DNA of 64,000 nucleotides from Ctenosaura bakeri (Eukaryota > Chordata > Lepidosauria > Squamata > Iguanidae): the NCBI GenBank assembly GCA_948474755.1, contig CAOLHI010001036.1:1-64000 (forward strand), given 5' to 3'. Below the pieces are notes generated by a model. The model was not told where the DNA came from. It saw nothing but the letters and a program-made list of their open reading frames with translations, and made no database searches. Shown here one piece after another: positions 21,962-33,293 of the stretch. How positions within the stretch are numbered: the stretch's first letter is position 1; each line of letters opens with the position of its first letter. The position numbers and the translations under genes were made by a program.

Positions 21962-22414
21962 GGCCTTTTCCGCATTTTGTTTTTAAAATGGGGCAGCACT
22001 TCCTTCAGCGAGGATGTTTGCACTTTGGGGTGAACTGGGTCCGGACTACTTTCTGTAGTTTTGAACTTCAGCCCACTCCGGAATGACCAGAACTGGTGGT
22101 TCACCGTGCTATTGAAAGACGACTTAGAACAGGTCTTTCAATAGCCTGGCGCGCCCCAGTCCATCGCTGCGCTCCTGTGTAGCTCTGCAGGCTTGCACCA
22201 GCATGAGGCTGCAGATCTTCTGGGGGCGGGCTTCTGGCTGGCGAGCTTCTCCAGTTGGTGGAGAGCATCCACCAACTGGAAGTCTCCATTTTCGTCCCCG
22301 GAGCAGTGTAGCGCGGGCATGCACTGCTCCAGATCAGCGTGGATCGTCGGAGGGAGCGTGCCAGTCCAGTGAGTAACAGACTGCCCTGTTTTCTTCCCAA
22401 AGTGCGAAAAAGCC
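21962..22414. mobile_element. Non-autonomous TIR DNA transposon, family C, copy 2
   Basis: Ends GGCCTTTTCCGCATTTTG and AAAGTGCGAAAAAGCC are inverted repeats. The body aligns with the copy at 14914: GGACTACTTTCTGTAG, CCAGAACTGGTGG, CAGATCTTCTGGGGGCGGGCTT, CTGGCGAGCTTCTCC, and the hairpin AGTTGGTGGA / TCCACCAACT (22253-22277). No matching target duplication could be read, so the right edge is uncertain by a few bases. Confidence 0.78.
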
Positions 22415-23124
22415 CCAAGTCTTTGAGTAGCACTACTGTAAATGACCACTGGAGAAGTTACATTCTGCTTGTGTTACATGTATGTTACATCAAATACCAA
22501 CATTATGTTACTTACATAGATCAATGGTCAATGTGTGTTGCTCTCACCCCATTGTTCAAGAGCAACGCACAAACAGAAGCAAGGTGCAGACACTCTGCAT
22601 ATGATATATGTGCCAGGTTGTCACTCTCTGTATTCTCTGATCATCAATGTATAACTGCATGCAACAGGCTTCCACATGTGGAAACCCACATGTGTCAACT
22701 GGATATGATAGTTGTGTCTTTTCCAAAAAGGCACACGATACACATATGATTGTTGATTCAGTCCCCATCCCATGCTTAATATACATTATGAAGGCACTGA
22801 GTATGCCTAGTTTTCAGTGATCTGTTCCTTTTTTAAATATGTATGTATGTATGTATATATGTATATATTCTGCCTCCTTTTTTTTCTAAATGTCTTTGCA
22901 CATCTGCAAACCTCAAGTTTCCACCCCACCTCTAAACATGTTGATCTCTCTCTCTCTCTTCCTCACTGGACAAGTTTTAGCTACAGTTCTGCTGCTGTCA
23001 CTCATCAGGTTAGTTTGCTATGGGAGGGAACATTTTTATAAGGTTGAGGAAACCCTTCAGCCCAATGCCAACTAACAAAGTGAACCAGTCTGATTTGGAC
23101 CAATTTATACCAGCTCCAGATTGG
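22415..23124. other. No gene; (ATGT)/(AT) microsatellite at 22837-22869
   Basis: Apart from ATATGTATGTATGTATGTATATATG no element or exon was recognised. Confidence 0.5.
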
Positions 23125-23326
23125 GGCCATTTCTGCACTGCACTGGTATAGTTCTATTATTCCACTTTCAACATCCTGTGGAATTCTTGAATTTATAATT
23201 TACTGAGGCCAAAGAGCTCCCTGGCTGAGAATTCTCAATGCCCCTCCTTAAACTGCAAACCCCAGAATTCCACAGAAGGTTGAAAGTGGAATAATAGCAT
23301 TATAACAGTGTAGTGTAGAAATGCCC
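23125..23326. mobile_element. Palindromic MITE (GGCC-TIR type), full length
   Basis: Ends GGCCATTTCTGCACTGCACT and TGTAGTGTAGAAATGCCC. Arms include TATTATTCCACTTTCAACAT / TTGAAAGTGGAATAATAGC and TCCTGTGGAATTC / GAATTCCACAG. The target duplication is unclear because both ends sit next to G or C runs. Confidence 0.85.
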
Positions 23327-23334
23327 CAAGTGCT

Positions 23335-23585
23335 ACTGTCCTGGCCTTAGAGTGAAGAAGAGCATCCTGGCAGAGATCCGCCATATCTCAGCTCCAGCAG
23401 TGACTGTGAGGTTCTCCCTCCATTCCAGCTTCCGTTGTTCTGGCCACGGAGGGAGAGAAGGACAGGCAGGCAGAGTGCCACTTTGCTTTGACTCCAGGGG
23501 TTGGTGAGAGGCTCTTCCTCCATTACAACAGCTATTGTTCTGGTATCTGAGGGGGGGAAGAGCAGCCATCACCTGCTGCTGCCTT
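23335..23585. repeat. Two degenerate ~105-bp direct repeats
   Basis: GTGAGGTTCTCCCTCCATTCCAGCTTCCGTTGTTCTGGCCACGGAGGG (from about 23405) recurs as GTGAGAGGCTCTTCCTCCATTACAACAGCTATTGTTCTGGTATCTGAGGGG (from about 23503). Small local duplication, no coding potential. Confidence 0.55.
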
Positions 23586-23664
23586 CCTCTACTGTCATCT
23601 TCCTTTCCTTGTGTATTTTATCTTTTAAGACTGTATGCCAGAGGACAGTGAACTGTCAAATTAA

Positions 23665-23745
23665 CAATTCATAAACCACTCTTGGAACCCCTTTGACTGA
23701 TAGGAAAGATATAAATGCTCTAAACAAGCAAATAAATAAAATGAC
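23665..23745. mobile_element. Retroposon 3' tail fragment
   Basis: AAACCACTCTTGGAACCCCTTTGACTGATAGGAAAGATATAAATGCTC followed by AAATAAATAAA looks like the end of an L2/MIR-type retroposon. Too short to classify. Confidence 0.4.
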
Positions 23746-24690
23746 TCAGAGGGGCAGAACATGTTTTACGATGACGACTGTTTTTAATTACAAATTGTTG
23801 CCTAGTGTAAAAATATCACCCCTACCCCAGGGGTTCTAAAATCTTCTACCCTCCCCACCCACCCAACTCCACAATGATCAAATCTCTGAGCTCCAAACCA
23901 CAAGAGCAAGAACAGGTGCGCTTTCAAAGCTGCCTACGCAGCAACAGTGCTAGCTGACTCAAAGCAAAACATAACAACACCACACCCCTTGACTCTTGCT
24001 AGAGCAGAGTATGAAGACAATGGAGAATGATTTTGGGGCAACATGAGGCCCCTGAATACTATTTTTCTGCAACACCCTTGCAGAATGTGTCCCTGTAGTC
24101 ATTTGCATCATCCAAACTGCTGTATTTCCTCCCATTCTTCTTTTCACATTTTTAACAAAAGAAGAAGAAAAGGCCCTCTGCAAGCTCTAGGGCTCTATGG
24201 TACAGGAGGGTCCTCTGGCAACTTCCTGCATCATAGAGCTGGGTGGTCAAAGCAAGGTCCTCCACATGTTTTTCTGTTCCTTTAACTTGATGCTGAGCAC
24301 AGCTATCACAGCTATTTTCTTTTGTCAGGGAGTTTGGCTGACTCGTCTCAACAACTGGTCTTCTAAATGGCTAGGAAATATCTAAAAGTGGATACCTTTC
24401 CTTTCAACACTGCAATGATGTGATCTAATTGTCTGCATATGAACAGATAATGAAGTTTGAGGCAGAGAGAGAAAGGGAAGCAGAGAGCTGTGTTGGGCTT
24501 TGTTGCCATCTTAGGAGACTGACTGTATCTTCCTGGAGACACGATGTTGACCAATGCTACTCAAAATGTTGGTCCTTGGACTGGTGCCAGTCTGTCAGCC
24601 TTGACTTCTGGTCACTGACAAGTTTCCAGGAAAGAAAGAAACAATTGCACACAATGGGAAAAATCTTAAGTGCCATTTCCCTGGCATGCT

Positions 24691-25198
24691 GAATCATAGA
24701 ATCATAGAAATGTAGAGTTGGAAGAGACCACAGGGGCCATCCAGTCCAATCCCCTGCCATGCAGGAACACCCTCAAAGCACTCCCGACAGATGGCCATCA
24801 AGCCTCTGCTTAAAAACCTCCAAGGAAGGAGACTCCACCACACTCCGAGGTAGCAGATTCCACTGCTGGACAGCCCCGACTGTCAGGAAGTTCTTCCTGA
24901 GGTTCAGGTGGAATCTCCTTTCCTGCAGCTTGAATCCATTGCTCCTTGTTCTGGTCTCTGGAGCAGCAGAAAACAAGCCCTCTCCCTCCTCTACGTGGCA
25001 TCCCTTCAAATATTTAAACATGGCTATCATGTCCCCTCTTAATCTTCTCTCCTGCAGACTAAACATACCCAGCTCTCTAAGTCTATCCTTATAGGGCATG
25101 GCTTCCAGGCCTCTCACCATTTTGGTCGCCCTCCTCTCGACTTGCTCCAGCTTGTCAATATCCTTCTTGAATTGGGGTGCCCAGAACTGGACACAGTT
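24691..25198 (-). mobile_element. CR1 LINE, 5'-truncated, with C-terminal reverse-transcriptase coding remnant
   Basis: On the minus strand a frame (25246 to 24773) carries the CR1 ORF2 C-terminal signature: [49 protein letters not shown], then [43 protein letters not shown]. It is followed by the 3' UTR (the reverse complement of ATCCAGTCCAATCCCCTGCC) and the octamer tail, seen on the plus strand as GAATCATAGAATCATAGAAA at 24691. It is open over about 140 codons, so this copy is fairly young. The N-terminal RT and endonuclease are absent, so it cannot move by itself. Confidence 0.95.
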
Positions 25199-25411
25199 GA
25201 GAAGAGATAATTTCCAGTCTTTCACCTCAGATAGTCCAAGAAACACTCATGTAGACCATCACTATCTGTTGGAAAGTTTAGATTGTGCCACCATGTGTAA
25301 GTGTACAAACCAATACTTTTTTTTGGTCACTTTGAAGAAGAAAACGGCAGTTTTCTGGAAATTTTCGTTACAGGGAGAAGTGGCATGAATTTACCCACGT
25401 GTGTTTGATGA

Positions 25412-25632
25412 CAAACTTCACACTACACATTTAAGCACTATGATTCCACTATTATTGCCATGACAACATTTTGTGCAATCCTAGGATGTATAATTTAGAG
25501 AGAGGCATTTCAGGTTCTTAGGAAGAGAGACCTAGTGCCTCACCAAACTACAAGCTTCAGAATTACTTATGATGTTTCCCTGGTAGTTAAAGTAGAATCA
25601 TAGTGCTCTAACTATGTAGTGGGAAAGGGTCC
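25412..25632. mobile_element. Palindromic MITE, related but distinct family
   Basis: The left part ACTTCACACTACACATTTAAGCACTATGATTCCAC pairs with GTAGAATCATAGTGCTCTAACTATGTAGTGGG at the right. The central blocks ATCCTAGGATGTATAATTTAG and CCAAACTACAAGCTTCAG correspond to the GGATTTGTAGTTT / AAACTACAAACCCC blocks of the other MITEs. Confidence 0.7.
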
Positions 25633-25795
25633 TTAGAGTTGCAAACACTGAACCAATGGGCTCATTGTCACTACTTGTAGCTTATTATCTTCTAATACAT
25701 ACACAGGATCACTATGGAGTCACCAGTGCTCATGTGAAGCTGTCTGATTTTGGACTAGTACAGAATATTTAGGGCCTAAATACCCAAAGTACCCC

Positions 25796-26000
25796 ACATC
25801 CTGTTTGATCTTGGAAGCTGAGCAGGATAAGCCCTGGTTAGTACTTGGATGGGAGACCACCAATGAATAGCAGGTGTTGTAGGCTATATTTTAGAGGAAA
25901 GAACTGGGAAAACTGCCTCTAAGTATTCCTTGTTGAAGAAAACCCTACAAAACTGATGAGGTTGCCATAAGTTGACAGGCAACTTGAAGGCATGTATGCA
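25796..26000 (+). mobile_element. 5S rRNA-derived SINE, copy 2
   Basis: CCACATCCTGTTTGATCTTGGAAGCTGAGCAGG, CCTGGTTAGTACTTGGATGGGAGACC match the 5S 3' half. ATATTTTAGAGGAAAGAACTGGGAAAAC and TTGCCATAAGTTGACAGGCAACTTGAAGGCA are the SINE body and tail. A CA-rich tail follows (26010-26032). Confidence 0.9.
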
Positions 26001-26009
26001 TGAACACTT

Positions 26010-26032
26010 ACACACACACATACACACAGAGA
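26010..26032. repeat. (CA)n tail of the SINE
   Basis: CACACACACATACACACAC directly downstream of the 5S SINE end; typical A/C-rich tail that has become a microsatellite. Confidence 0.85.
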
Positions 26033-26610
26033 GAATATTTTATTTCCAGTTCTGTTTGTCTAATAGATCTTGAACAGTAAATAACTAAAGCAAATTAGAT
26101 GGAGAAAAGCAATATAAAGTCACCATAAAAAATAAAAATCTTCTCTATGCGATGCAGACAGCCTTTGTGTAAATTATCTCCCTCAAAGTAGTCAGTGCTT
26201 GAAACTGATGTCATTTTGGTTATTGCTGGGATACACTGATGAAGACAGAGACAGTACATCTGTTAGTCACTGAAAATCATCTATATTCTATACTGGGGTT
26301 CAGTTAAAATGCTTTCTCCAGGTTTGTCATCCTTTTTAGTCCACATTTTGCAGTCCAAAGTGTACAGGAGGCCAGAATGAATTTTCTATAGGCAAGAGAT
26401 AACTTCCAAGCATCTTCTAGGATTAGGCTTTCCACAAGAATCTCTCCAGCAATTGGAATAATCTCATTCCATCACTTTGGTCTATCACTGATGCTTTTCA
26501 AACAGTAACAAAAATGTGTCTCCTTTATTTAAACTTTGAATCTGTTCTTTTACCAACTGGCAATATTATATGAAAATGTATTTAAAAATGATTAAAAACT
26601 CGTAATAAGA

Positions 26611-26828
26611 ACAGTCAGCATGGTTTAGTGGTTTGAGTGTTAAACTAGGATTCTGCGAGACTTGGGTTTGAACCCTTGCTCAGCCATGGAAACCCTTTAG
26701 GAAATGTTGGGAAAGTCACACTCTCTCAGCCTCAAAGAAAAGCAACAGCAAACCTCTCTGAATAAATTTTGCCAAGAAAAAACCTAGGATAAGGTCAGAA
26801 TCAATTTGAAGCCTCATAATAGCAAAGA
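26611..26828 (+). mobile_element. tRNA-derived SINE
   Basis: CAGCATGGTTTAGTGGTTTGAGTG (A-box region), GACTTGGGTTTGAACCC (B box), AGCCATGGAAACCC, AGTCACACTCTCTCAGCCTCAAAG, AACCTCTCTGAATAAATTTTGCCAAG, tail GAAGCCTCATAATAGCAAAG. Confidence 0.9.
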
Positions 26829-27951
26829 TAACTTACCAACCCTTCATTGTTTGCTCTGAACAAGTCTGCAAAGCTGTTGTATTCCCTCTCTTGTTTGGTC
26901 TGGCAACATCCAGCCACTCCCATTGGTTGAAATGTTCCCACAGTTCTCCTGGCATGAACATGGAGGGGAAAAGTTCCTATTACCCCAAAACATGGGTGAT
27001 TCAGAAGTCCACCTGCAATACCAGCACCTCGGTGAAACAATGGGGAATATTTGTTTAATGAGGAGGTCTGTGTGTGTGTGTGGGGGGTAATCTTATAAGA
27101 TCTTTTACACCTGCACATACTGATACTAATGCAGGGAAGAACCAACGAAAAAGTAAACTTGTTTGTTTTATTGGGGAAATTAACAATTGCACACCCACAA
27201 GATCCAAGCAGTCTCACAATCACACAAGGCTAACCGAAGAAAAAGAGACAAAAGGTTTGGATGGTGAGTTTAGGGCAAAGTGGGTGATATTTACCAATCC
27301 AGCAGAAGAAGCAAAGTGATGTGGCTTAGACAAGGAGTCCAAGGGTAGTACAAATGGGGAATCGGAGAGCAGGGTGACAGTCAGTATGCCAAAAGTACCA
27401 TGAGTTATGTGGCTCAGAGCCAGGGTTTAAATACTGTTTTTCCATCCTAAGGGGAAAGATGTTAATGACTATCTGGCAGAGTAGATAATGGGGTCTGCAG
27501 AGTGGACAGTAGGGTCCAGAATGAACTGATGGCTTTAGCATTAGGTTACAAAGTACTGATGGGAATCATGATAACTCCTTAATTGTGGGACAGGTGAGCA
27601 GACAAAAGGGAGAGTTCTGATGGACAAAGGGAGAAGGTTGATGACAACCACGTGTTCCATCAAAGCAGATTTAGGATATATTGTTTCTAAAGGTTGAGTT
27701 GTTTAGAGACATCTGTCAAGTACATTGTCCAGAACTTCTCTGACTATGACCGAGCCATGCCTTGAGGTCTTGTTCTGACCTAGTTTTGCAATGCACATAT
27801 GCAGCCAGTTCCTCTTTGCCAGCTAGCTTCCCAGTCATAACAGGATATAATTTATATTTCATGTCAATTAAATATTTTTCCAATTCAACCATATCAAAGA
27901 GTAGGGGTGTACGACCTGGTAACAATCCCCAGCCGTATACTGCAGTCAGAG
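26829..27951. other. No gene or clear repeat recognised
   Basis: Unique-looking DNA with a short (GT) run at 27068-27082. The 140-aa minus-strand frame (26801-27223) begins in the SINE tail and has no recognisable domain. Confidence 0.45.
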
Positions 27952-28384
27952 GGCCTTTTCGCATGGTGTTTCTTAAGTGAAAGGGCCCTTGAGCATCTCG
28001 TAAATGTGAGGAGTGGTCTGCATGATGCACTCACATTTACGCGACGCTCAAGTGCATGACACGAACTGCTAACAGATTTTTTTTATTTATTTTTGGCTTC
28101 AAGTTGAAAATGTTGCATGGTCACGCAATGCTCAGGGGCGTGGAGTGCACTTACCTGCTGAGTGCAGCCTCCTGAGCTGCACCAGTCACGCTTCCTGCCT
28201 CAGTGCTAGACTTCGACCCCCAGGCTGCACTGTGGTAGGAAGGGGCGGGGTGCAGGCGAAGCGGTCATGCAACCAGGAAGCTGCTGCAGAACCCAAGCAT
28301 CAGGGATGCGAAAGCCTTCCTCCGAAGACTTCTTGGGTGAGCACCGCCCCCCACCTCCTCGAAAAGGTAAGGTGCAAAAGGACC
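27952..28384. mobile_element. Non-autonomous TIR DNA transposon with GGCC-type ends
   Basis: Ends GGCCTTTTCGCATGG and AAGGTGCAAAAGGACC are inverted repeats like those at 2272. Near the left end a hairpin pairs GAGCATCTCGTAAATGTGAG (27989-28008) with CTCACATTTACGCGACGCTC (28029-28050). The target duplication is not clear because the right end abuts the palindrome at 28384. No transposase. Confidence 0.7.
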
Positions 28385-28552
28385 TGAGAGATATTAAGTG
28401 ATGCTAAGCAAAGAACTGGCAGGCCAAATGTACATAAACGTATAGGTTTTTTGACCCCCCTACTCCTTTCAATAGGAGGGGAGCCAAAAATTATATTCCT
28501 ATGTACATTTAGCCTGCCAGCTATGTGCTTAGCATCACTTAGCATCTCTCAG
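28384..28552. repeat. 169-bp near-complete palindrome (fold-back element)
   Basis: CTGAGAGATATTAAGTGATG ... at the left matches the complement of ... CATCACTTAGCATCTCTCAG at the right. Arms of about 83 bp pair at roughly 80% by eye, including GGCAGGCCAAATGTACATA / TATGTACATTTAGCCTGCC, around a short centre near 28468. The ends CTGAGAGAT / ATCTCTCAG are perfect. It looks like a separate MITE or a snap-back insertion. Confidence 0.85.
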
Positions 28553-28634
28553 ACTGGAGTACCCAAACAGAGGCCTATTTTCTCCCATGGTCATGCCGGG
28601 AGAGCTGTGGGAACAATTCAGCCAAATTCATTGA

Positions 28635-28820
28635 CAGCCAGTGTGGCATACTGATTTATGTGTTGTCCTGGGACTCAGAAAACCTGGGTTCCAAGTTCTA
28701 TTAGGCCATGGAAACCCACTGGGTGACCTTGGGGCAAGTCACACTCAGCCTCATGAAGGCAAGGACAAACCATCTCTGAAGAAATCTTGCCAAGAAAACC
28801 CTGTGATAAATTCTTGATAA
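28635..28820 (+). mobile_element. tRNA-derived SINE, 3' part lost
   Basis: CAGCCAGTGTGGCATACTG, CTGGGTTCCAAGTTCTA, CCATGGAAACCCACTGGGTGACCTTGGGGCAAGTCACACTCAGCC, ATCTCTGAAGAAATCTTGCCAAGAAAACCCTGTGATA. The CCATAAGTC tail is not recognisable. Confidence 0.85.
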
Positions 28821-29728
28821 AGTCAACATTTAACCATAGCTTGACTTACCATTCCACAATTGATTTAATGGGTCTACTCTAATTGGGAGTAACCAATAGT
28901 ATTTGTTCCAAGGACTTTCATTTCAAAACCATCCAATAGATGCAGACACTGCACTTATTCAGATACTGCAAAGAAGAGTCAACTCATGGTGACTTTAGCT
29001 TCTCAGAAAGACAGAATTAAATAGGTCATTCATGCATTGGCAGAAATGTCTATGGAGCAAACATGCCTGTTCTGTATCTCCCACTCATATACACACACAA
29101 TGTGTAGATTGCTGGTTCATATTGGGGGAGATTTTTGTAGTGGGGGTAAGACACTTTAGTAATGTGAGCATATAAATTTGCATTGCTCCAGTCGATGCAG
29201 AGCAGCCGTGCTAGGGATTGGGGCTCTGTTTATTGGCAGGGCCATGACCTCTCCTGTTTATGACCCTCATGAGACCTCGGCATGGAAACGGGATTTGTAA
29301 TGTAACGCTAACAATAACACACTAGAGACAGCTGTGACAGGGTCGTTTTCATCCTACACACTGCAGCTGGTTCCCAAGGATGGAAACACGCAGGGGAAAG
29401 GCAGAAGCTGGGGGCACATGAGGGAGGCCACAGTGTGTTCACTGTCAGATGGATCCTTAATGAGGTGAGAGTTGCCTGAACCTTGAGCTAAGAGGTGAGG
29501 AAACAGAGAGGATGCTCTGGCATAAAGGTGGCATATTGGATAATGCTGCTCATAGGTGCAAAGGATTCTGGGGTATTTTGGAAGCTAAAGGTCCAATACT
29601 TCTTTTCAAAAAGAAGACAAAGATGACACTTTATTAATCATTACCCTCTTAATGGCAATCCCTCATTTAGGAAAGCGCCTAGGTAGGAAATATCTAGGGC
29701 AGGACGGGGAACATGTGGGATTCTAGGT
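28821..29728. other. No gene; repeat L trace, otherwise unique
   Basis: AATTGATTTAATGGGTCTACTCTAATTGGGAGTAACC at 28858-28895 belongs to repeat L. The GC-moderate stretch 29170-29480 has no repeat match and could be a conserved non-coding segment. Confidence 0.4.
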
Positions 29729-29895
29729 GTTGTGGTTGTGTGCCTTCAAGTTGTTTCTGACTCATTGCAACCCTAAGATGAACCTATCACAGGATTTTCT
29801 TGGCCAATTTGTTCTGAGAGGGTTTGCCATTCATTGTTTTCCTCTGTGCCTGAGAGAGTGTGACTTACCCAATGTCACCCAGTAGGTTTCCATTC
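29729..29895 (-). mobile_element. tRNA-derived SINE, head deleted
   Basis: TGTTGTGGTTGTGTGCCTTCAAGTTGTTTCTGACTCATTGCAACCC, AAGATGAACCTATCACAGG, TTTTCTTGGCCAATTTGTTCTGAGAGGG, GAGAGAGTGTGACTTACCC, CACCCAGTAGGTTTCCAT. Confidence 0.88.
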
Positions 29896-30325
29896 CATAT
29901 ACTTTGTGGCCTATTCCAGGCAGTAATGACAATGACAATATTATTCCAAACAAAAGAAATATCCATGTTTTTTGAGAAAAGGAGAAAAAAAAAACTATGG
30001 TTCTAGATGTTCTGGGAGCAATTCTGTTTTTGTTTTTTGTTTTTTTAAAAAAACTGGAATGAAATCACCATAGATAATACCATAACAGAACAATTACTTA
30101 AAATGATGCTACCTGGAACTTGCTATATTTTCCAATGATACCTCAGTGAAGCCTAGATTCCTAGACAGAATCTAACTTACTGATAGTCCCAAACTATGTT
30201 TGGTAACATCTAGTTGACTGTGAAACCAATAATAAATCCATCATCCTCATCCTCATCATCGCTACCATAACCACGATCACCTTTATTGATGCCCTTCCTT
30301 TTTCTCCAAAACTGAAATTCAAGGC

Positions 30326-30326
<1 letters not shown>

Positions 30327-30360
<34 letters not shown>

Positions 30361-30390
30361 CAGAGTCAGAGAGAGAGAGAGACAGAGAGG
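30327..30390. repeat. (TA)n followed by (GA)n microsatellites
   Basis: About 15 TA units (30327-30357) and then a GAGAGAGAGAGA stretch up to about 30382. Confidence 0.93.
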
Positions 30391-30411
30391 GAGAAAGATT
30401 AAGCCTGAAAG

Positions 30412-30598
30412 GCTTGAAATTTCATCTGATCTTGGAGGGGAAGCAGGATCAACCCTGCTTTGTACTTGCATAGGAGATGACTAGTGCATACCAAGAGCTG
30501 TAGGCTACATTTCAGAGGAAGGAACTAGCAAAACCACTTCTGAGTATTCCTTTACTAAGAGAACTGTATGAAATTTATGGAGTTACCGTGAGTCCACA
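30412..30598 (+). mobile_element. 5S rRNA-derived SINE, copy 3
   Basis: CATCTGATCTTGGAGGGGAAGCAGG, GCTTTGTACTTGCATAGGAGATGACTAGTGCATACCAAG (5S-derived), CTACATTTCAGAGGAAGGAACTAGCAAAACC, GAGTATTCCTTTACTAAGAG, GGAGTTACCGTGAGTCCA. The (CA)n at 30594-30612 is its tail. Confidence 0.88.
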
Positions 30599-30660
30599 CA
30601 CACACACACACAGTAGGAGAGCAAGAGTGAGAATGAGAGAGATTGAGAGAGAGAAAGGTT

Positions 30661-30830
30661 TATAGTGTAGTGGTTTGAGCATTGGACTATGACCCTGGAG
30701 ATTCCCCGTTTGGCTATGGAAACCCACTACGTGACCTTGGGTGCATGACATACTATCATCCCCAAAGAATCTCATGATAGACTCACCTTAGGGTCACCAT
30801 AAGTAAGAAACAACTTGAAGGAAACAACAA
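30661..30830 (+). mobile_element. tRNA-derived SINE, core deleted
   Basis: TATAGTGTAGTGGTTTGAGCATTGGACTATGACCCTGGAGATTCC, GGCTATGGAAACCCACTACGTGACCTTGGG, then AGAATCTCATGATAGACTCACCTTAGGGTCACCATAAGTAAGAAACAACTTGAAGG. Confidence 0.9.
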
Positions 30831-31618
30831 TATAAGGGTTCAAACCAATGAACATTTCATGGGAATTAACCTTCTGAATTCAGTGGGACTTAATTCTGAG
30901 GAAGCATCCACATCACTTCAGCTTCAATTTTTTCCACAACTCCTTTTCCTCGAAAGATCAAAAATAGCATTGAAGCATTGATATGTCGAAAAGCAATTAA
31001 AGAGTTGCAATGTTAACATCAAGATTGGTGGAGGAGTCGCACGCTGCTACACTACATTCCTCCACACTCATTTACAGGCATTCATCCTTGACAGACTTTG
31101 ACTTTTCATTCTTCAAATATTCTGCATCATAACACGCTGCAGAACACTGAAGGAAACATCTAACCTATCCTTTGGCCAAAATTTGTTTCATGAGGTCAGA
31201 CTCCCTCTTGTGGAGTCCAGATGGAAAGCAAACTTTAAACTTTCAGAAAATATCAGAGAAGAATTAGAGGAGGAAATTGAGATTGAGATTTCATTTTTTA
31301 AAAAAAAAATTAGGGGTACTTAAACCTTTGGGGGAAGAGTATGTTCACCCACATACTTCATACATTCATTAAAAAAAGACGCACAGGGAAGTTCTGGGAT
31401 TTCATTAGTATGAGTAGTCATTCACTGAATGCAGATAACAATAAATTCCGTATAGTTGTTGTGCTCATAGTCTGTGTCAGTATTATTCTAAGATGCAACT
31501 GGACACATATTGTGCAGTAGGAAAATAAAATGTGCAGTAGGAAATAGATATTTTGTGCAGTTGACAGTTTGGGCTTTAATCAGAGACAAGGTTATTTCTT
31601 AAAGCAACTAGATGACAA
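30831..31618. other. No gene or clear repeat recognised
   Basis: Unique-looking DNA with a small fragment of the AATTCAGTGGGACTTAATTC-type dispersed repeat at about 30875-30900. Confidence 0.45.
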
Positions 31619-31794
31619 AAAGATTTCCACACTCTTATAGCGTGATTATCCCACTTTCAACATCCTATGGAATCCTGGGGTTTGCAGTTTCGGGAGGGGT
31701 CGGTTGGCCCCTCCTGAAACTGCAAAACCCCAGGATTCCATAGGATGTTGAAAGTGAAATAATTGCACTATAAGAGTGTAGTGTGGAAATGGCC
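31619..31794. mobile_element. Palindromic MITE (GGCC-TIR type), highly symmetric
   Basis: Left arm TTTCCACACTCTTATAGCGTG, TTATCCCACTTTCAACATCCTATGGAATCCTGGGGTTTGCAGTTTCGGGAGGGG; right arm is its complement up to GTGTGGAAATGGCC. The left GGCC is mutated (AAGA), so the duplication AAA at 31795-31797 cannot be paired with certainty. Confidence 0.88.
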
Positions 31795-31797
31795 AAA

Positions 31798-33293
31798 GAC
31801 ATAAGATGAAAATGATTATGTTTACCGTCTTTTATAACCTTGATTTAATGCTGCAGCTTCGGAATAAACTGCATGACCGCTCCATCTGTGACTGAGGAGG
31901 ATACATTCATGAAGGTCTGTGGAGATGCTTTCAATGATTCGACAGTGCTGTTGCAGGCTTTAGCAACATGGCTCTTTTTGCATAATGGCTGCAGGGTTCA
32001 CTGGCACCAGCAAAGTCCAGCTGTTCATCACAAGCTTTTTCAGTGGCTTTCACCATTACATACATTTTGTCAACTCTAGTTGAGTTTGAACAATGAACTA
32101 GACTCAGGCTCTGAACTGGTCCTCTCCACCCTGGATGGCCATTGGCTCTTCCTAGACAGGAAGGGCTGTAAAAGGTTTCTTGTTTGGCCTAGTTAAAGTA
32201 ACCTGTGTTTCCAAGCTTTGGATCTCAGAATTATCTTGTTTCTGACCTTGAGCTTGGTTTCAATAGGCTCACTCTGGACAGCTGCCAAAAGCTCAGATCA
32301 TTAGCTTTTCTAGCCTTGCATTATCTACTCTAACTGATAGCATCTCTCCAAAATATTTTCTTGCCTGCAAGATGTGAAACTGAACCGAATGGAGATGTCA
32401 GGGATTTCAACCCTTTACAGATACAGAAACCGTGGACATAAACCATGAACATAAGGCACAATACCCAGGAAGCATGCCTGAGAACTATTTGTGAAAACAG
32501 CAAAAGCGTGGAGATGCCATTTTGACTTTCTGCTGCTTGTGTCTGTACCAACAACTTCCTGAAGCTTAAAAACATAAAGGGAGGATTCTTTTAAATAGGA
32601 CTTGACTTCTTTTGCAAAGTTCAAGCCAACTGTGTGTGCTAAAGGCGATGGCAGGAAAATGTTGGGGAGGACATAGCACAAAATAAATAAGAAATGTTGC
32701 ATATTTTTTTCCCTTTTTCTTCTTCCTCTGTATTTGGGTTTCATTCCTTCCTCCTCTCTTTTCAGAAGAATCTCTCTTGATCTTGCAACTGTTGACATCA
32801 CAGTCAAGCAGATGCTCATCAGTTACCAATTCTAGGAACAGGGCTAGCTTCCAGGAATTGAGGGTGGTAAAATCTGACATGCACATCCAATATGATAGCC
32901 AGATGAAAATTTCTGAAATAAAGGGGACACACTATACTGTTTGCCAGAATTATACGGAACTGGAAGGTTTGGAAATGAGGTACATTTTTTATGTTCTTAC
33001 TAAACTGTAGAATGCACCCCCTTCAGAATTATTATTGCCATTATTCTGTTGGACTTCAAGGGGAAAATGTGTTGAGACTTTTTTTTTTTTTAAAAAAACC
33101 CAGTCTTTACAGTAGTGTGCTATTTTAGTGTTCTTATTCATGATCTTTGTTTAGTATCATGTCCATTGTTAAGAATTGTTGAGTTGTTATAGCGCATTGG
33201 TATGTTTTTAGTGGTATGGGAATTTCAAACATCAATAAAAACAATTAAGCAACACGCATTGATTTTAAAAGATGTAAAATCATTTTAATATTA
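31798..33293. other. No gene or clear repeat recognised
   Basis: No element ends or exon-like frame. The 134-aa and 106-aa minus-strand frames (32415-32819, 32566-32886) overlap in different registers and have no motif. Confidence 0.45.
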
